This document shows positions 8,185 to 16,724 of a DNA stretch of 26,294 nucleotides, piece by piece. Where the stretch lies: positions 1 through 26,294 of the forward strand of contig JBCCGK010000140.1 in NCBI GenBank assembly GCA_039029315.1. Direction: 5' to 3'. The first letter of the stretch is position 1; each line of letters opens with the position of its first letter. The notes below the pieces were generated by a model. That model ran no database searches. It saw only the letters and a list, made by a program, of their open reading frames with translations, and was not told where the DNA came from. The stretch comes from JBCCCJ01 sp039029315 (GTDB lineage: Bacteria; Bacteroidota; Bacteroidia; J057). A program made the position numbers and the translations under genes.

Positions 8185-9654
8185 ATGAAAAAAAGCAATT
8201 CGAAGAAATCCACCATATCCAGAAGAGACTTTGTCAAAAAAGGAGCCATCGCGGGTTCTTCTCTATTCATCGTTCCGAGACATGTCCTGGGCGGTGCGGG
8301 CTACACAGCTCCCAGTGACCGGCTTGTCCTGGCAGCCATTGGTGCAGGTGGCAAAGGCAGGAGTGATATTTTCAACGCATCAGTCGATGGCCGGGAAAAA
8401 GTCGCAGCCCTCTGCGATGTAGACTTTTCTGGTTCTGCAGCGAAATCAGTCGAGAATTTCCCGAAAGCCAAACGCTTCAATGACTATCGGAAGATGCTCG
8501 ATAAAATGAAGAACATTGATGCTGTAACCATTTCTACGCCAGATCATGTTCATGGCCCGGCAGCCAAATATGCCATGGAGAGAGGCATCCATGTCTATGT
8601 GCAGAAACCAATGACTCATAATATCAGAGAGGCAAGAATCCTCACAGAGATGGCTCGGGAAAAGAAGATTGTGAGCCAAATGGGGAATCAGGGAGGGTCC
8701 AATCCTTTGTTGAACATGGTACAGGGATGGATCGACTCAGATGCATTGGGCAAGATCTCAAAAGTACAGGTCTGGACCAATCGACCTGTCTGGCCACAAG
8801 GCGGAGCCATGCCCACAGCTGATGCCAGCCAAAAACCCAAGGATTTTTATTGGGATTTATGGCTAGGACCTGCTCCTGCCAAACCCTTCACACCAGAGAT
8901 GCACCCGTTCAATTGGAGAGGTTGGTGGGATTATGGAACAGGCGCTTTGGGGGATGTCGGATGCCACTTGATTGACATTCCCTTCCGAACATTGGGGCTC
9001 AAATATCCCACGGATGCCGAGTGTAGTGTTGCCTCTGTCTACTCTCAAATGTGGACAGCAGACTATCATCCAGAAGGCTGTCCTCCAGCTTCCTTCATTA
9101 CCTTACACTTTGATGCAACTGATAAAAGCAAATCCCCGATTGAGATGACCTGGAGTGATGGTGGAATCCGACCCTCCCATCCGGATATCATCCCACCCAA
9201 CAATGATATAGGGGGAGAAAACAGTGCAAATGGCGTGTTGATCATAGGAGAAAAAGGAATCATTTCAACCAACATCAATGACAGTTCTGCCTTGATGCCT
9301 AAGCTTTATCTCAATGATGGATCGTCTGAGTTTGGTCCAGAAGTAGAGAAGTTGGAAGAACCGGAATATGGACACCAGCGCAAATGGGTAGATGCCTGCA
9401 AAGCTGGATTTGGAAGTGAGGAGCATAAGGCCCTTACCTCTTCCTTTGACTATGCTGGCCCAATGACAGAGACTGTCCTGATGGGCAATCTGGCCATTCG
9501 CAGCTATATGCTCGGCAAGAAGAACGATCGGGGTCGTATGGATTTTTATGCGAGGAAGAAGCTTCTCTGGGATGGAGAGAATATGCGGATCACCAATCTG
9601 GAAGAGGCGAATCAGTTTGTTACCAGAACCTATAGAGAAGGATGGGAAGTCTGA
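8185..9654 (+). CDS. Tat-exported Gfo/Idh/MocA family oxidoreductase (2)
   Basis: 489 residues from the ATG at 8185. The open frame also extends to a TTG at 8176, but the ATG places a clean Tat signal (ISRRDFVKKGA, Arg13-Arg14, then GSSLFIV). The NAD(P)-binding GAGGKG is at 53-58, then ALCDVD and ISTPDHVHG. The catalytic triplet is Gln140-Lys141-Pro142 instead of the usual EKP. The substrate domain has YGTGALGDVGCHLID with Asp257 and His261. It is longer than the first paralogue because of insertions after residue 200. The family oxidises sugar hydroxyls or cleaves glycosides by an NAD-dependent route. It is the last gene of the 5' plus-strand run and is followed by two inverted repeats that probably separate it from the convergent ricin-type gene. 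Confidence 0.93.
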   Translation: MKKSNSKKSTISRRDFVKKGAIAGSSLFIVPRHVLGGAGYTAPSDRLVLAAIGAGGKGRSDIFNASVDGREKVAALCDVDFSGSAAKSVENFPKAKRFNDYRKMLDKMKNIDAVTISTPDHVHGPAAKYAMERGIHVYVQKPMTHNIREARILTEMAREKKIVSQMGNQGGSNPLLNMVQGWIDSDALGKISKVQVWTNRPVWPQGGAMPTADASQKPKDFYWDLWLGPAPAKPFTPEMHPFNWRGWWDYGTGALGDVGCHLIDIPFRTLGLKYPTDAECSVASVYSQMWTADYHPEGCPPASFITLHFDATDKSKSPIEMTWSDGGIRPSHPDIIPPNNDIGGENSANGVLIIGEKGIISTNINDSSALMPKLYLNDGSSEFGPEVEKLEEPEYGHQRKWVDACKAGFGSEEHKALTSSFDYAGPMTETVLMGNLAIRSYMLGKKNDRGRMDFYARKKLLWDGENMRITNLEEANQFVTRTYREGWEV

Positions 9655-9666
9655 TGTGGAGAAATG

Positions 9667-9753
9667 AAAAGACCTTTGGTGTCAGTCCCTCCAGATGATT
9701 GGTCATTCTGAAAGCTGCTGTGGAAGTGGAACTGAAGCAGAGAAAGGTCTTTT
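9667..9753 (+). terminator. Possible terminator: 11-bp inverted repeat with large structured loop
   Basis: Perfect arms AAAAGACCTTT (9667-9677) and AAAGGTCTTTT (9743-9753) lie just after the oxidoreductase stop. The 65-bp spacer can itself fold in part (CAGT near 9683 with ACTG near 9732). The right arm ends in four Ts followed by G, so the U-tract is weak. It may end the upstream transcript or be a small structured RNA. Confidence 0.4.
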
Positions 9754-9780
9754 GTAATCCGTAACATTCAGTATTCCTGC

Positions 9781-9847
9781 TGACAATACATGAACAATGC
9801 GAGCATTCTTGACCAGAATTGCTCGCATTGTTCGTATGTGTGTGTCA
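9781..9847. terminator. Strong hairpin between convergent genes, possible bidirectional terminator
   Basis: A perfect 14-bp stem (GAACAATGCGAGCA at 9792-9805 with TGCTCGCATTGTTC at 9820-9833) continues inward by about four more pairs after a one-base bulge. It may extend outward to TGACA (9781) and TGTCA (9843-9847). It lies between a plus-strand and a minus-strand gene that point at each other. No T-run follows on either strand, so intrinsic termination is not certain; stabilising both 3' ends is another option. Confidence 0.5.
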
Positions 9848-9857
9848 ATAACAGAAT

Positions 9858-10457
9858 CTAGTACTCTCGACCCAGGTTACTTGCTTCTAACTCCCTGGAA
9901 GGAGAATTTACATTGACAAATCGGAACAGTTGATTGCCTTGTCCGTGCACATCCCACTGATGAACCTTGATTCCGTTTCTCTTCTCCCGCGTTCCACCAC
10001 TGACATCTATCGCTTTGCCACTGTGTTTGGCCACCATCATATAGTATCCATTTCCTTTGTCCACCAAGCGGAACAATTGATTATCTCCTCCGTGTGGTGC
10101 CCACTGATGCAGGACAGCTCCATTCTTTTTCGCTCCAGATCCTCCTCTTACGTCTAATGCGAGTCCACTGTGTTTGGCTAGGATCATGTAGTACCCATTC
10201 CCTTTCTCTTTCAATTTGAACAATTGGTTGGATCCACCATGTGAATCCCACTGAATAAGCTGAGCGCCATTCTTTTTTGAATCGGTTCCCCCTTTTACAT
10301 CCAAAGCCTTTCCACTATGCTTTGCGATGATTTGGTAATATTCTCCAGATTGAGGTGCTTGAGCAACTCCCTGAAGGCTCCATAGAGCAACAAATAAAAA
10401 GGCAAATCCTATTTGAGAGGCTGTCTTGAAAACCTGGCCATTCCAAACCTGTTTCAT
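9858..10457 (-). CDS. Small secreted ricin B-type beta-trefoil lectin-like protein
   Basis: 199 residues from the ATG at 10457. A longer frame starts at 10499, but the later ATG gives MKQ followed by a good signal peptide ending VAQA (about residue 34). The mature part is almost entirely three homologous repeats: YYQIIAKHSGKALDV to NQLF (40-80), YYMILAKHSGLALDV to NQLF (89-129) and YYMMVAKHSGKAIDV to NQLF (139-179). Each carries the HQW- or IQW-type QxW motif and the NQ pair of RICIN/CBM13 (Ricin_B_lectin_2) domains. One complete trefoil with no attached enzyme suggests a free periplasmic or secreted carbohydrate-binding protein. It is transcribed toward the oxidoreductase gene and away from the PSCyt/PSD1 gene, with 263 bp of non-coding DNA upstream. 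Confidence 0.9.
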   Translation of the reverse strand: MKQVWNGQVFKTASQIGFAFLFVALWSLQGVAQAPQSGEYYQIIAKHSGKALDVKGGTDSKKNGAQLIQWDSHGGSNQLFKLKEKGNGYYMILAKHSGLALDVRGGSGAKKNGAVLHQWAPHGGDNQLFRLVDKGNGYYMMVAKHSGKAIDVSGGTREKRNGIKVHQWDVHGQGNQLFRFVNVNSPSRELEASNLGREY

Positions 10458-10720
10458 GATGTGAGTAATTAGGTAAGTGATTGATGAATGTATGTGCAAG
10501 TGCTATGTCGAATAGACTTTAAGGGCTAAAGAATGGTTGCAAATGCTGACAAAATAAACAGGGAGTCTCAGAAAAGAATTGATGCGAAAACGCTTCCAAT
10601 CTCCTGTCCTGATATGGAAAAAACCAGGGATAACATGTACCTTTAGGAACCATAATGCGGACTCTGTGCAAACCACAAATGATTTGCTTTTCAGAGGATT
10701 ACCCCTCAATGATTATTTCC
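10458..10720. other. Divergent intergenic region
   Basis: This stretch separates the minus-strand ricin-type gene from the plus-strand PSCyt/PSD1 gene and should carry both promoters. On the minus strand, around 10550-10556, there is TATTTTG, one base short of the Bacteroidota -7 box, without a clear TTTG partner. I see no RNA gene or operator. In-frame ATGs at 10655, 10679 and 10709 precede the chosen start of the downstream gene. Confidence 0.4.
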
Positions 10721-13522
10721 ATGCGCTGCTTTTCCTCCTTTCATCTACTGATCTATCCCCTCAGGTATCAGGTGAGTCTCTTGTTGTCAGGCATGTTGAT
10801 GCTAGGACTTTCAGTCCTGATGTCCAGCTGTCACTCTGAGCGAATAGATTTCAATGCGCAGATCAGACCGATACTCAACACTCACTGTATCAGTTGTCAC
10901 GGTGGAGTCAAACAATCCGGAGGATTCAGCCTGCTCTTTGAAGAAGATGCACTGGCAATCACAGAGTCTGGCAGTCCTGCAATCATTCCTGGTTCCCCGA
11001 CAAAGAGTGAATTTATCCAGCGTCTACGCCACCATGACCCAGAAGTGAGAATGCCATATGAAAAAGATCCACTTTCAGAAGAGGACATCCAATTGTTGGA
11101 AAACTGGATTGAACAAGGGGCCAGGTGGGAAGAGCATTGGGCATACATATCTCCTGTCCCTATCTCCCCTCCCTCTGATATGGATCTCCCACAGGAAGAT
11201 CTTTCCTGGATCAGAAATGACATTGACAGATTTATTTTATCTCGCCTTGCACAGGATGAGCTTCATCCCTCGGAGCAAGCAGATTGTGCGACCCTGGCGC
11301 GAAGAGTAAGCCTGGATCTTACGGGGCTCCCTCCCAGTCTGGAGCGGGTCGATAGGTTCTGCCAGGATGCTTCCGAAGAGGCTTATGCTGAATTGGTCAA
11401 AGAGCTGATGGCTTCCCCAGCCTATGGAGAACGATGGGCAGCCCTATGGATGGATCTCGCCCGCTATGCCGATACCAAAGGCTATGAGCGAGATCCCCAC
11501 CGCGACATCTGGCGATACCGGGATTGGCTGATTCAAGCCTTCAATACCAACATGCCTTTCGATCAATTCACCCGGGAGCAATTGGCTGGAGATCTGTTGG
11601 ACCAGCCTTCCCCCAAGCAATATGTGGCGACGGCTTTCCACAGAAACACCATGAACAATGATGAAGGTGGAACTGACAATGAATATTATCGCGCAACAGC
11701 TGTCATCGATCGGGTTAATACCACCTGGGAAGTATGGATGGGGACTTCTTTTGGCTGTGTGCAATGTCATAGTCATCCCTATGATCCATTTCGGCAGGAA
11801 GAATACTACCAATTTTATGATATCTTCAACCAGTCAGCAGATGCGGATATCTTTGCGGAATCGCCTCGGTTCAAATTTTATACCCAAGAGGATTCTGGCA
11901 AGGCAGAAGCAGTCCTCAACTGGGTCAAACAGCAAAGCAAAGACAAGAAAAACACAGCAGAAATCACTCGACACTACCACGATTTCCTCTACATTACCGA
12001 ACCCAAAATCCATCCACATTTCTGCGACTCCCTGACAAATGGAGCCTTGGCAGATGCCAAGTTTCTGCTTCTGAGGGCAAATGGTTTTACTCGATTTCCA
12101 GCACTTGATCTATCAGCATACAATCAGATATTGGTCAGTGTCAGAAGTGGTCAGGCCGGAGGCACGCTTCGCTTCACACTGGATGCGCTGGAAGGACTAG
12201 AGTTGGGCAAGGTGTTGATTCAAGAAAAGGGAGGCTATGAGCGCTTCTTTTTTCCAAAAGATCTCCCTGGTGGACAACACAACATTTTTGTTCAATACTT
12301 CCCTCCAGCTACTCAGCCAGATGCATCCGTCATGTTGAATTGGTTTGTCCCCTTTGGCGGTCTGCCCGGGAAAAATCAGGAGGGATTTGCACAGATCTCC
12401 CAAACCCTGATAGAGGTACTCAATGCCCGATCAGAAACCGTTCCCATCATGTACGAACATCAAGGGGAATTCCGGCGCACAACCCATGTCTTCGAAAGGG
12501 GAAGTTTCACTCAACCCGGCAAAGTTGTACAAGCCGGATTGCCAGCCTCCCTTACCTCTGACAAGGACATTGCGCAAGCAAATAGGCTTGCCCTGGCCCA
12601 ATGGATTAGTGGTCCGGATAATCCATTGACTGCCCGCGTCATGGCCAATCGCTTCTGGGAACAGCTATTTGGTCGGGGCATTGTAGAGACTTTGGAAGAT
12701 TTTGGCACTCAGGGCCTTCCTCCCTCTCATCCTGAATTACTGGACTGGCTTGCCCTCCGATTTCGCGACCACTACCACTGGGACATACAGGGCTTCCTGA
12801 CCGAAATCGTCCTCTCAGCAAGCTATCGACAATCTTCAATGGTGTCTAAAGAACTGGCAGCTGCTGATCCACAGAACAGATTATTGGGCCGGGGGGCAAG
12901 GGTACGACTGAGCGCAGAACAGATTCGCGACCAGGCCTTGGCTGTTAGTGGCTTGCTCAGTCAGAAAATGTATGGAAAAAGCGTCATGCCCCCACAACCT
13001 AATGGCGTCTGGAAAGTGATCTATAACGGGGCAAAATGGATGGAAAGCAAAGGGGAAGATCGATATCGCAGGGCATTGTACACCTACTGGCGGCGTACCA
13101 GTCCCTATCCTTCATTTTTGAGTTTTGATAGTCCGACACGAGAAGTGTGTACCTCCAGGAGAATTTCGACCAATACTCCTCTTCAGGCATTGGTTACCTT
13201 GAATGATCCGGTCTATATGGAAGCTGCCCTTTCCCTGGCATATCAAGCTTATCAGGAGAAAGGATTCTCAGATGAATCCCTCTCTCATATGTATCATCGC
13301 GCCATCCACCATCCTCCCTCAGCTTCGACTCTTCAGCGATTGAAAAACATATTGTCCCAAGCTGATCAGCATTATTCCTCGAATCAGAAAGCGCGAGAAG
13401 AATTGTTGTCTCATGCTGCCTTTCCCCTTGAGTGTATACAGGACACCTGCAGCCAGCTTGCAGCCCTTACCATTGTCGCCAATACCATCATGAACCTGGA
13501 TGTCTTCATCACCAAAGAATAG
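10721..13522 (+). CDS. PSCyt1-PSCyt2-PSD1 (DUF1549/DUF1553) c-type cytochrome-like lipoprotein
   Basis: 933 residues from the ATG at 10721. Upstream in-frame ATGs exist (10655 and others), but this one gives a signal region ending in lipobox LMSSC with Cys37. A planctomycete-type cytochrome domain (about 42-140) has the haem motif CISCH at 56-60 and a possible Met ligand in RMPYE. The PSCyt2/DUF1549 domain spans about 165-376 and contains a second CVQCH at 346-350. Residues about 424-527 look like a CBM6-type jelly roll (GGTLRFTLDALEG, GGYERFFF, GGQHNIFVQYF). The PSD1/DUF1553 domain fills about 622-920 (NPLTARVMANRFWEQLFGRG, TNTPLQALVTLNDP). Homologues nearly always pair with DUF1501, as here 5 bp downstream. 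The function is not established; the haem motifs suggest electron transfer in the periplasm linked to glycan breakdown. Confidence 0.93.
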   Translation: MRCFSSFHLLIYPLRYQVSLLLSGMLMLGLSVLMSSCHSERIDFNAQIRPILNTHCISCHGGVKQSGGFSLLFEEDALAITESGSPAIIPGSPTKSEFIQRLRHHDPEVRMPYEKDPLSEEDIQLLENWIEQGARWEEHWAYISPVPISPPSDMDLPQEDLSWIRNDIDRFILSRLAQDELHPSEQADCATLARRVSLDLTGLPPSLERVDRFCQDASEEAYAELVKELMASPAYGERWAALWMDLARYADTKGYERDPHRDIWRYRDWLIQAFNTNMPFDQFTREQLAGDLLDQPSPKQYVATAFHRNTMNNDEGGTDNEYYRATAVIDRVNTTWEVWMGTSFGCVQCHSHPYDPFRQEEYYQFYDIFNQSADADIFAESPRFKFYTQEDSGKAEAVLNWVKQQSKDKKNTAEITRHYHDFLYITEPKIHPHFCDSLTNGALADAKFLLLRANGFTRFPALDLSAYNQILVSVRSGQAGGTLRFTLDALEGLELGKVLIQEKGGYERFFFPKDLPGGQHNIFVQYFPPATQPDASVMLNWFVPFGGLPGKNQEGFAQISQTLIEVLNARSETVPIMYEHQGEFRRTTHVFERGSFTQPGKVVQAGLPASLTSDKDIAQANRLALAQWISGPDNPLTARVMANRFWEQLFGRGIVETLEDFGTQGLPPSHPELLDWLALRFRDHYHWDIQGFLTEIVLSASYRQSSMVSKELAAADPQNRLLGRGARVRLSAEQIRDQALAVSGLLSQKMYGKSVMPPQPNGVWKVIYNGAKWMESKGEDRYRRALYTYWRRTSPYPSFLSFDSPTREVCTSRRISTNTPLQALVTLNDPVYMEAALSLAYQAYQEKGFSDESLSHMYHRAIHHPPSASTLQRLKNILSQADQHYSSNQKAREELLSHAAFPLECIQDTCSQLAALTIVANTIMNLDVFITKE

Positions 13523-13527
13523 TCAAT

Positions 13528-15003
13528 ATGGATCGACTACAGCAAGAACTACACTACCGTCAACTAGAACACAAAACACGGCGGCATTTCCTCAAAGATT
13601 GTGGAATGGGGTTGGGAGCCCTGGCACTTCAGTCCTTGTTGGGCCCTTCTCTATCGGCCTCTCCCCTTTCTTCGGAAACTTCGAAGAATCTGACTTCGGT
13701 CAGCCCACATTTCCCCGCAAAAGCCAAACACGTGATCTTCCTGCACATGGCGGGCGGCCCTTCACAACTGGAATTATTTGACTACAAACCCAAATTGGCT
13801 GATCTACATGGTCAGGACTGCCCACAATCTCTGCTGGAAGGAAAGCAATTTGCCTTCATTCAAGGAGTTCCACGAATGTTGGGTCCTCAGGCAACATTCG
13901 CCCAATATGGTCAGTCAGGGGCCTGGGTATCCGATCAATTGACGCATTTCAAGGAAGTGGTAGATGATGTTACTTTCCTGAAGGCGATGTATACAGATCA
14001 GTTCAATCATGCCCCGGCTCAATTGCTGCTCCACACGGGCTCTGCGCAGTTGGGGCGTCCAAGTATGGGGGCCTGGGTGAGTTATGGGCTGGGATCTGAA
14101 AATGAAAATCTGCCTGCCTACATGGTACTTGTTTCAGGGGGCAATACCCCCAGTGCAGGCAAAAGCGCCTGGGGAAGTGGATTTTTGCCTACTGTCTATC
14201 AAGGTGTGCAATGTCGATCAGAAGGCGATCCTGTCCTCTATGTTTCCAACCCAAAGGGCGTATCCGGAGATCTTCGCAAGCAAACCATCGATGCTATCAG
14301 TCACATCAATCAGGAATATTATGACGCAGTCAATGACCCTGAAATCCTGACCAGAATCTCGCAGTTCGAACTTGCCCACCGAATGCAGCTCACGGTACCC
14401 GAGGTCATGGACATCACCAAAGAGCCCGAATATATTCACCAGATGTATGGCACCCAGCCTGGACAGGAATCTTTTGCCAATAACTGCTTGCTCGCCCGAA
14501 AGCTGGTAGAGCAAGGGGTTCGATTTGTCCAACTCTTTCACTGGGGATGGGATGTGCACGGAGAGCAGGAGGGGACCAGTCTTCGGGGAGGACATGCCAG
14601 ACGCTGTCAGGAAACGGACCAAGCTGTGACAGCATTGATTCGGGATCTCAAACAACGGGGCCTTTTTGATGAGACCCTGATCATTTGGGGAGGTGAATTT
14701 GGTCGTACTCCCATGCAGGAAAATCGAAATGGCAGATATTCCGGCTTCACAGGTCGGGATCACCACTCAGATGCCTATACCATGTGGATGGCAGGGGCTG
14801 GCGTGAAAGCAGGTCTCTCTTATGGCGAATCCGATGAGTTGGGATACTCAGGCATTCGAGACCGTGTGCACATTCACGATCTGCAGGCTACTGCCCTGCA
14901 CCTGTTGGGCTTCGATCATGAACGACTCACCTATCCCTTCCAGGGAAGAGATTTTCGCCTGACCGATGTACATGGAAAGGTGGTTCATGATATTTTGAGG
15001 TAA
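13528..15003 (+). CDS. Tat-exported DUF1501 protein
   Basis: 491 residues from the ATG at 13528. The frame is open further upstream, but that part overlaps the preceding gene and has no signal. The twin-arginine sequence TRRHFLKDCGMG (Arg18-Arg19) is followed by a hydrophobic ALALQSLLG. The rest matches the alkaline-phosphatase/sulfatase-like DUF1501 fold: HVIFLHMAGGPSQLELFDYKP near 66, GWDVHG, IIWGGEFGRTP near 385, GRDHHSDAYTMWMAGAGVK and a C-terminal HIHDLQATALHLLG. The His, Asp and Glu residues in these blocks resemble a metal-dependent hydrolase centre, but the reaction of the family is not known. The 5-bp gap from the PSCyt/PSD1 gene shows an operon and a probable joint role. Confidence 0.93.
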   Translation: MDRLQQELHYRQLEHKTRRHFLKDCGMGLGALALQSLLGPSLSASPLSSETSKNLTSVSPHFPAKAKHVIFLHMAGGPSQLELFDYKPKLADLHGQDCPQSLLEGKQFAFIQGVPRMLGPQATFAQYGQSGAWVSDQLTHFKEVVDDVTFLKAMYTDQFNHAPAQLLLHTGSAQLGRPSMGAWVSYGLGSENENLPAYMVLVSGGNTPSAGKSAWGSGFLPTVYQGVQCRSEGDPVLYVSNPKGVSGDLRKQTIDAISHINQEYYDAVNDPEILTRISQFELAHRMQLTVPEVMDITKEPEYIHQMYGTQPGQESFANNCLLARKLVEQGVRFVQLFHWGWDVHGEQEGTSLRGGHARRCQETDQAVTALIRDLKQRGLFDETLIIWGGEFGRTPMQENRNGRYSGFTGRDHHSDAYTMWMAGAGVKAGLSYGESDELGYSGIRDRVHIHDLQATALHLLGFDHERLTYPFQGRDFRLTDVHGKVVHDILR

Positions 15004-15201
15004 ACAGCCAAAAATGTTGAATAATTGATGTCGAAGGAAGAGAACAATTTTGATCCTCCTTGTCTTCCAGATACGGCATTTTTCGAGTGGTTTTGCCAGG
15101 ACATTCAAGGAGCTGCTCTCTTCCAAAGAACCCGAAACCTGATTGATAGAATCGTGAGTCAATCATTCCTATACATGTTGTCCAGATCAAAAAGTAATAT
15201 A
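15004..15201 (+). other. Intergenic region between DUF1501 and sulfatase genes
   Basis: No terminator hairpin or clear promoter box was found. The sulfatase frame stays open through about 177 bases here, but the encoded stretch lacks a signal peptide and ends just before a good one, so I treat it as untranslated. Confidence 0.45.
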
Positions 15202-16680
15202 ATGAGAACCTTTATTCTATGTGTCTGCTTGTTGCTGTCTGTCTCAGCTTCGCTTGATATGCTTCAAGCTCAGGACAAGCAGCAGAATCATCCAAACATT
15301 TTGTTCTGTATCTCTGATGATCAATCCTGGTTGCATGCCGGAGCCATGGGAGATCCAGTTGTCCAAACCCCTGCCTTTGACAGAATCGCTCGCGAGGGGA
15401 TTTTGTTTACGCAAGCCTATTGCGATGCTCCCTCCTGTGGACCGTCGAGGAGTGCTATCCTTACTGGCCAGCATATTTGGCGACTGGAAGATGCCGGGAA
15501 CATTCACAGCAGATTGCCCGAAAAATTCCCAATCTATACTGAATTACTGGAAAAAGCTGGCTATATGCTTGGCTCTTATAGCAAAGCCTGGTCTCCCGGA
15601 CAATTCAAAACAGATACGGGATGGGTGCACAACAGTCGCACTTCTCTCAATCCTGCTGGTCCTCGCTTCGACAGCTTCCAGCAGTTCTATCAACAAAAAC
15701 CATCTGACAAACCCTTCTGTTTCTGGCTGGGAAGCAGCGATGCTCATCGTCCCTACGAACTCAATTCGGGCAAAGAATCTGGCATGGACCCTTCCAAGGT
15801 GCTTGTTCCGCCTCATTTACCTGACAATCAGCTCGTCAGAAATGATATTCTGGATTATTATTTTGAGATTGAGCGCTTTGACAGCAAGGTGGCTGAAGCC
15901 ATCGCGATTCTGGAGGCTTCTGGGGAATTGGACAATACACTCATTGTGGTTACCAGCGACAATGGCATGCCTTTCCCTCGTGCCAAGGCCACACTATATG
16001 ATTATGGGACCCGGATGCCGCTGGCCATTCGTTGGCCTTCCCAGATCAAGAGACCGGGGCGAACCTATGCGGGATTTGTGCATCTCAGTGATCTGGCTTC
16101 AACCTTTTTGGAAGCCTCGGGTCAACAGATTCCACAACAAATGACCGCTCGAAGCATGATGGATATTTTTCGCGATCCATCAGCTCCCATCAGAGAAGCC
16201 GCATTCACTGCCATGGAGCGACATGATGGCTGTCGGGAAGGGGGGAAAGGCTATCCTTGCAGAGCCATTCGAACCAAAGATTTTCTCTATATCCTAAACT
16301 ATGCGCCTGATCGTTGGCCTGCGGGTAATCCTGATGCGGCTTATTGTGCCAGAGCGATTCCCTTTGGAGAGGTCGATCCTTGCCCAACCAAGACTCAATT
16401 GTTGGAGGGAAAGGAGGGTCTTCCCTGGTTTTATCATCTGGCTTTTGACAAACGACCTGGAGAGGAATTGTACGATCTACGCGTAGATCCTGCTCAAGTC
16501 CATAATGTTGCCGCTATCCCGGAATATGGTAGCCAACTTGCCAAACTCAGAAATCAACTCTCTGAATACACGGCTGACAGTGGTGACCCCCGAGCATTGG
16601 GAAAGGAAGCTCCCTGGGATTATTATCCTTATTTTGGCTATCGAAAAAACAAGGATTGGACCGTTGACAAAAAGAAATAA
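15202..16680 (+). CDS. Sulfatase, heparan N-sulfatase (N-sulfoglucosamine sulfohydrolase)-like
   Basis: 492 residues from the ATG at 15202. The frame is open back to a TTG at 15025, but the later ATG begins a clear signal peptide (MRTFILCVCLLLSV, cut near LQAQ). The formylglycine motif is Cys79-Gly-Pro-Ser-Arg83, followed by SAILTGQ. Metal ligands are visible as Asp39-Asp40 (ISDDQSW) and Asp253-Asn254 (TSDNG), with Lys262 nearby. HIWRLEDAGNIHS and SSDAHRPYE resemble heparan N-sulfatase-like members of sulfatase family S1. The enzyme should remove sulfate esters or N-sulfate from a glycan in the periplasm after maturation by an anaerobic-type or FGE-type activating enzyme, which is not in the window. 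It follows the DUF1501 gene after 198 bp and is probably functionally tied to it. Confidence 0.93.
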   Translation: MRTFILCVCLLLSVSASLDMLQAQDKQQNHPNILFCISDDQSWLHAGAMGDPVVQTPAFDRIAREGILFTQAYCDAPSCGPSRSAILTGQHIWRLEDAGNIHSRLPEKFPIYTELLEKAGYMLGSYSKAWSPGQFKTDTGWVHNSRTSLNPAGPRFDSFQQFYQQKPSDKPFCFWLGSSDAHRPYELNSGKESGMDPSKVLVPPHLPDNQLVRNDILDYYFEIERFDSKVAEAIAILEASGELDNTLIVVTSDNGMPFPRAKATLYDYGTRMPLAIRWPSQIKRPGRTYAGFVHLSDLASTFLEASGQQIPQQMTARSMMDIFRDPSAPIREAAFTAMERHDGCREGGKGYPCRAIRTKDFLYILNYAPDRWPAGNPDAAYCARAIPFGEVDPCPTKTQLLEGKEGLPWFYHLAFDKRPGEELYDLRVDPAQVHNVAAIPEYGSQLAKLRNQLSEYTADSGDPRALGKEAPWDYYPYFGYRKNKDWTVDKKK

Positions 16681-16724
16681 GCCTGGAGTCGGTCCACATG
16701 CAATCAGGAAACTTTAGTTGTTGA

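Noticed and set aside
14218..14766. 182-codon antisense frame inside the DUF1501 gene
   Set aside because: It lies entirely opposite a well-supported conserved gene and has no motif of its own.
15025..15201. N-terminal extension of the sulfatase from a TTG codon
   Set aside because: The extension is not hydrophobic and would bury the clear signal peptide that starts at 15202.
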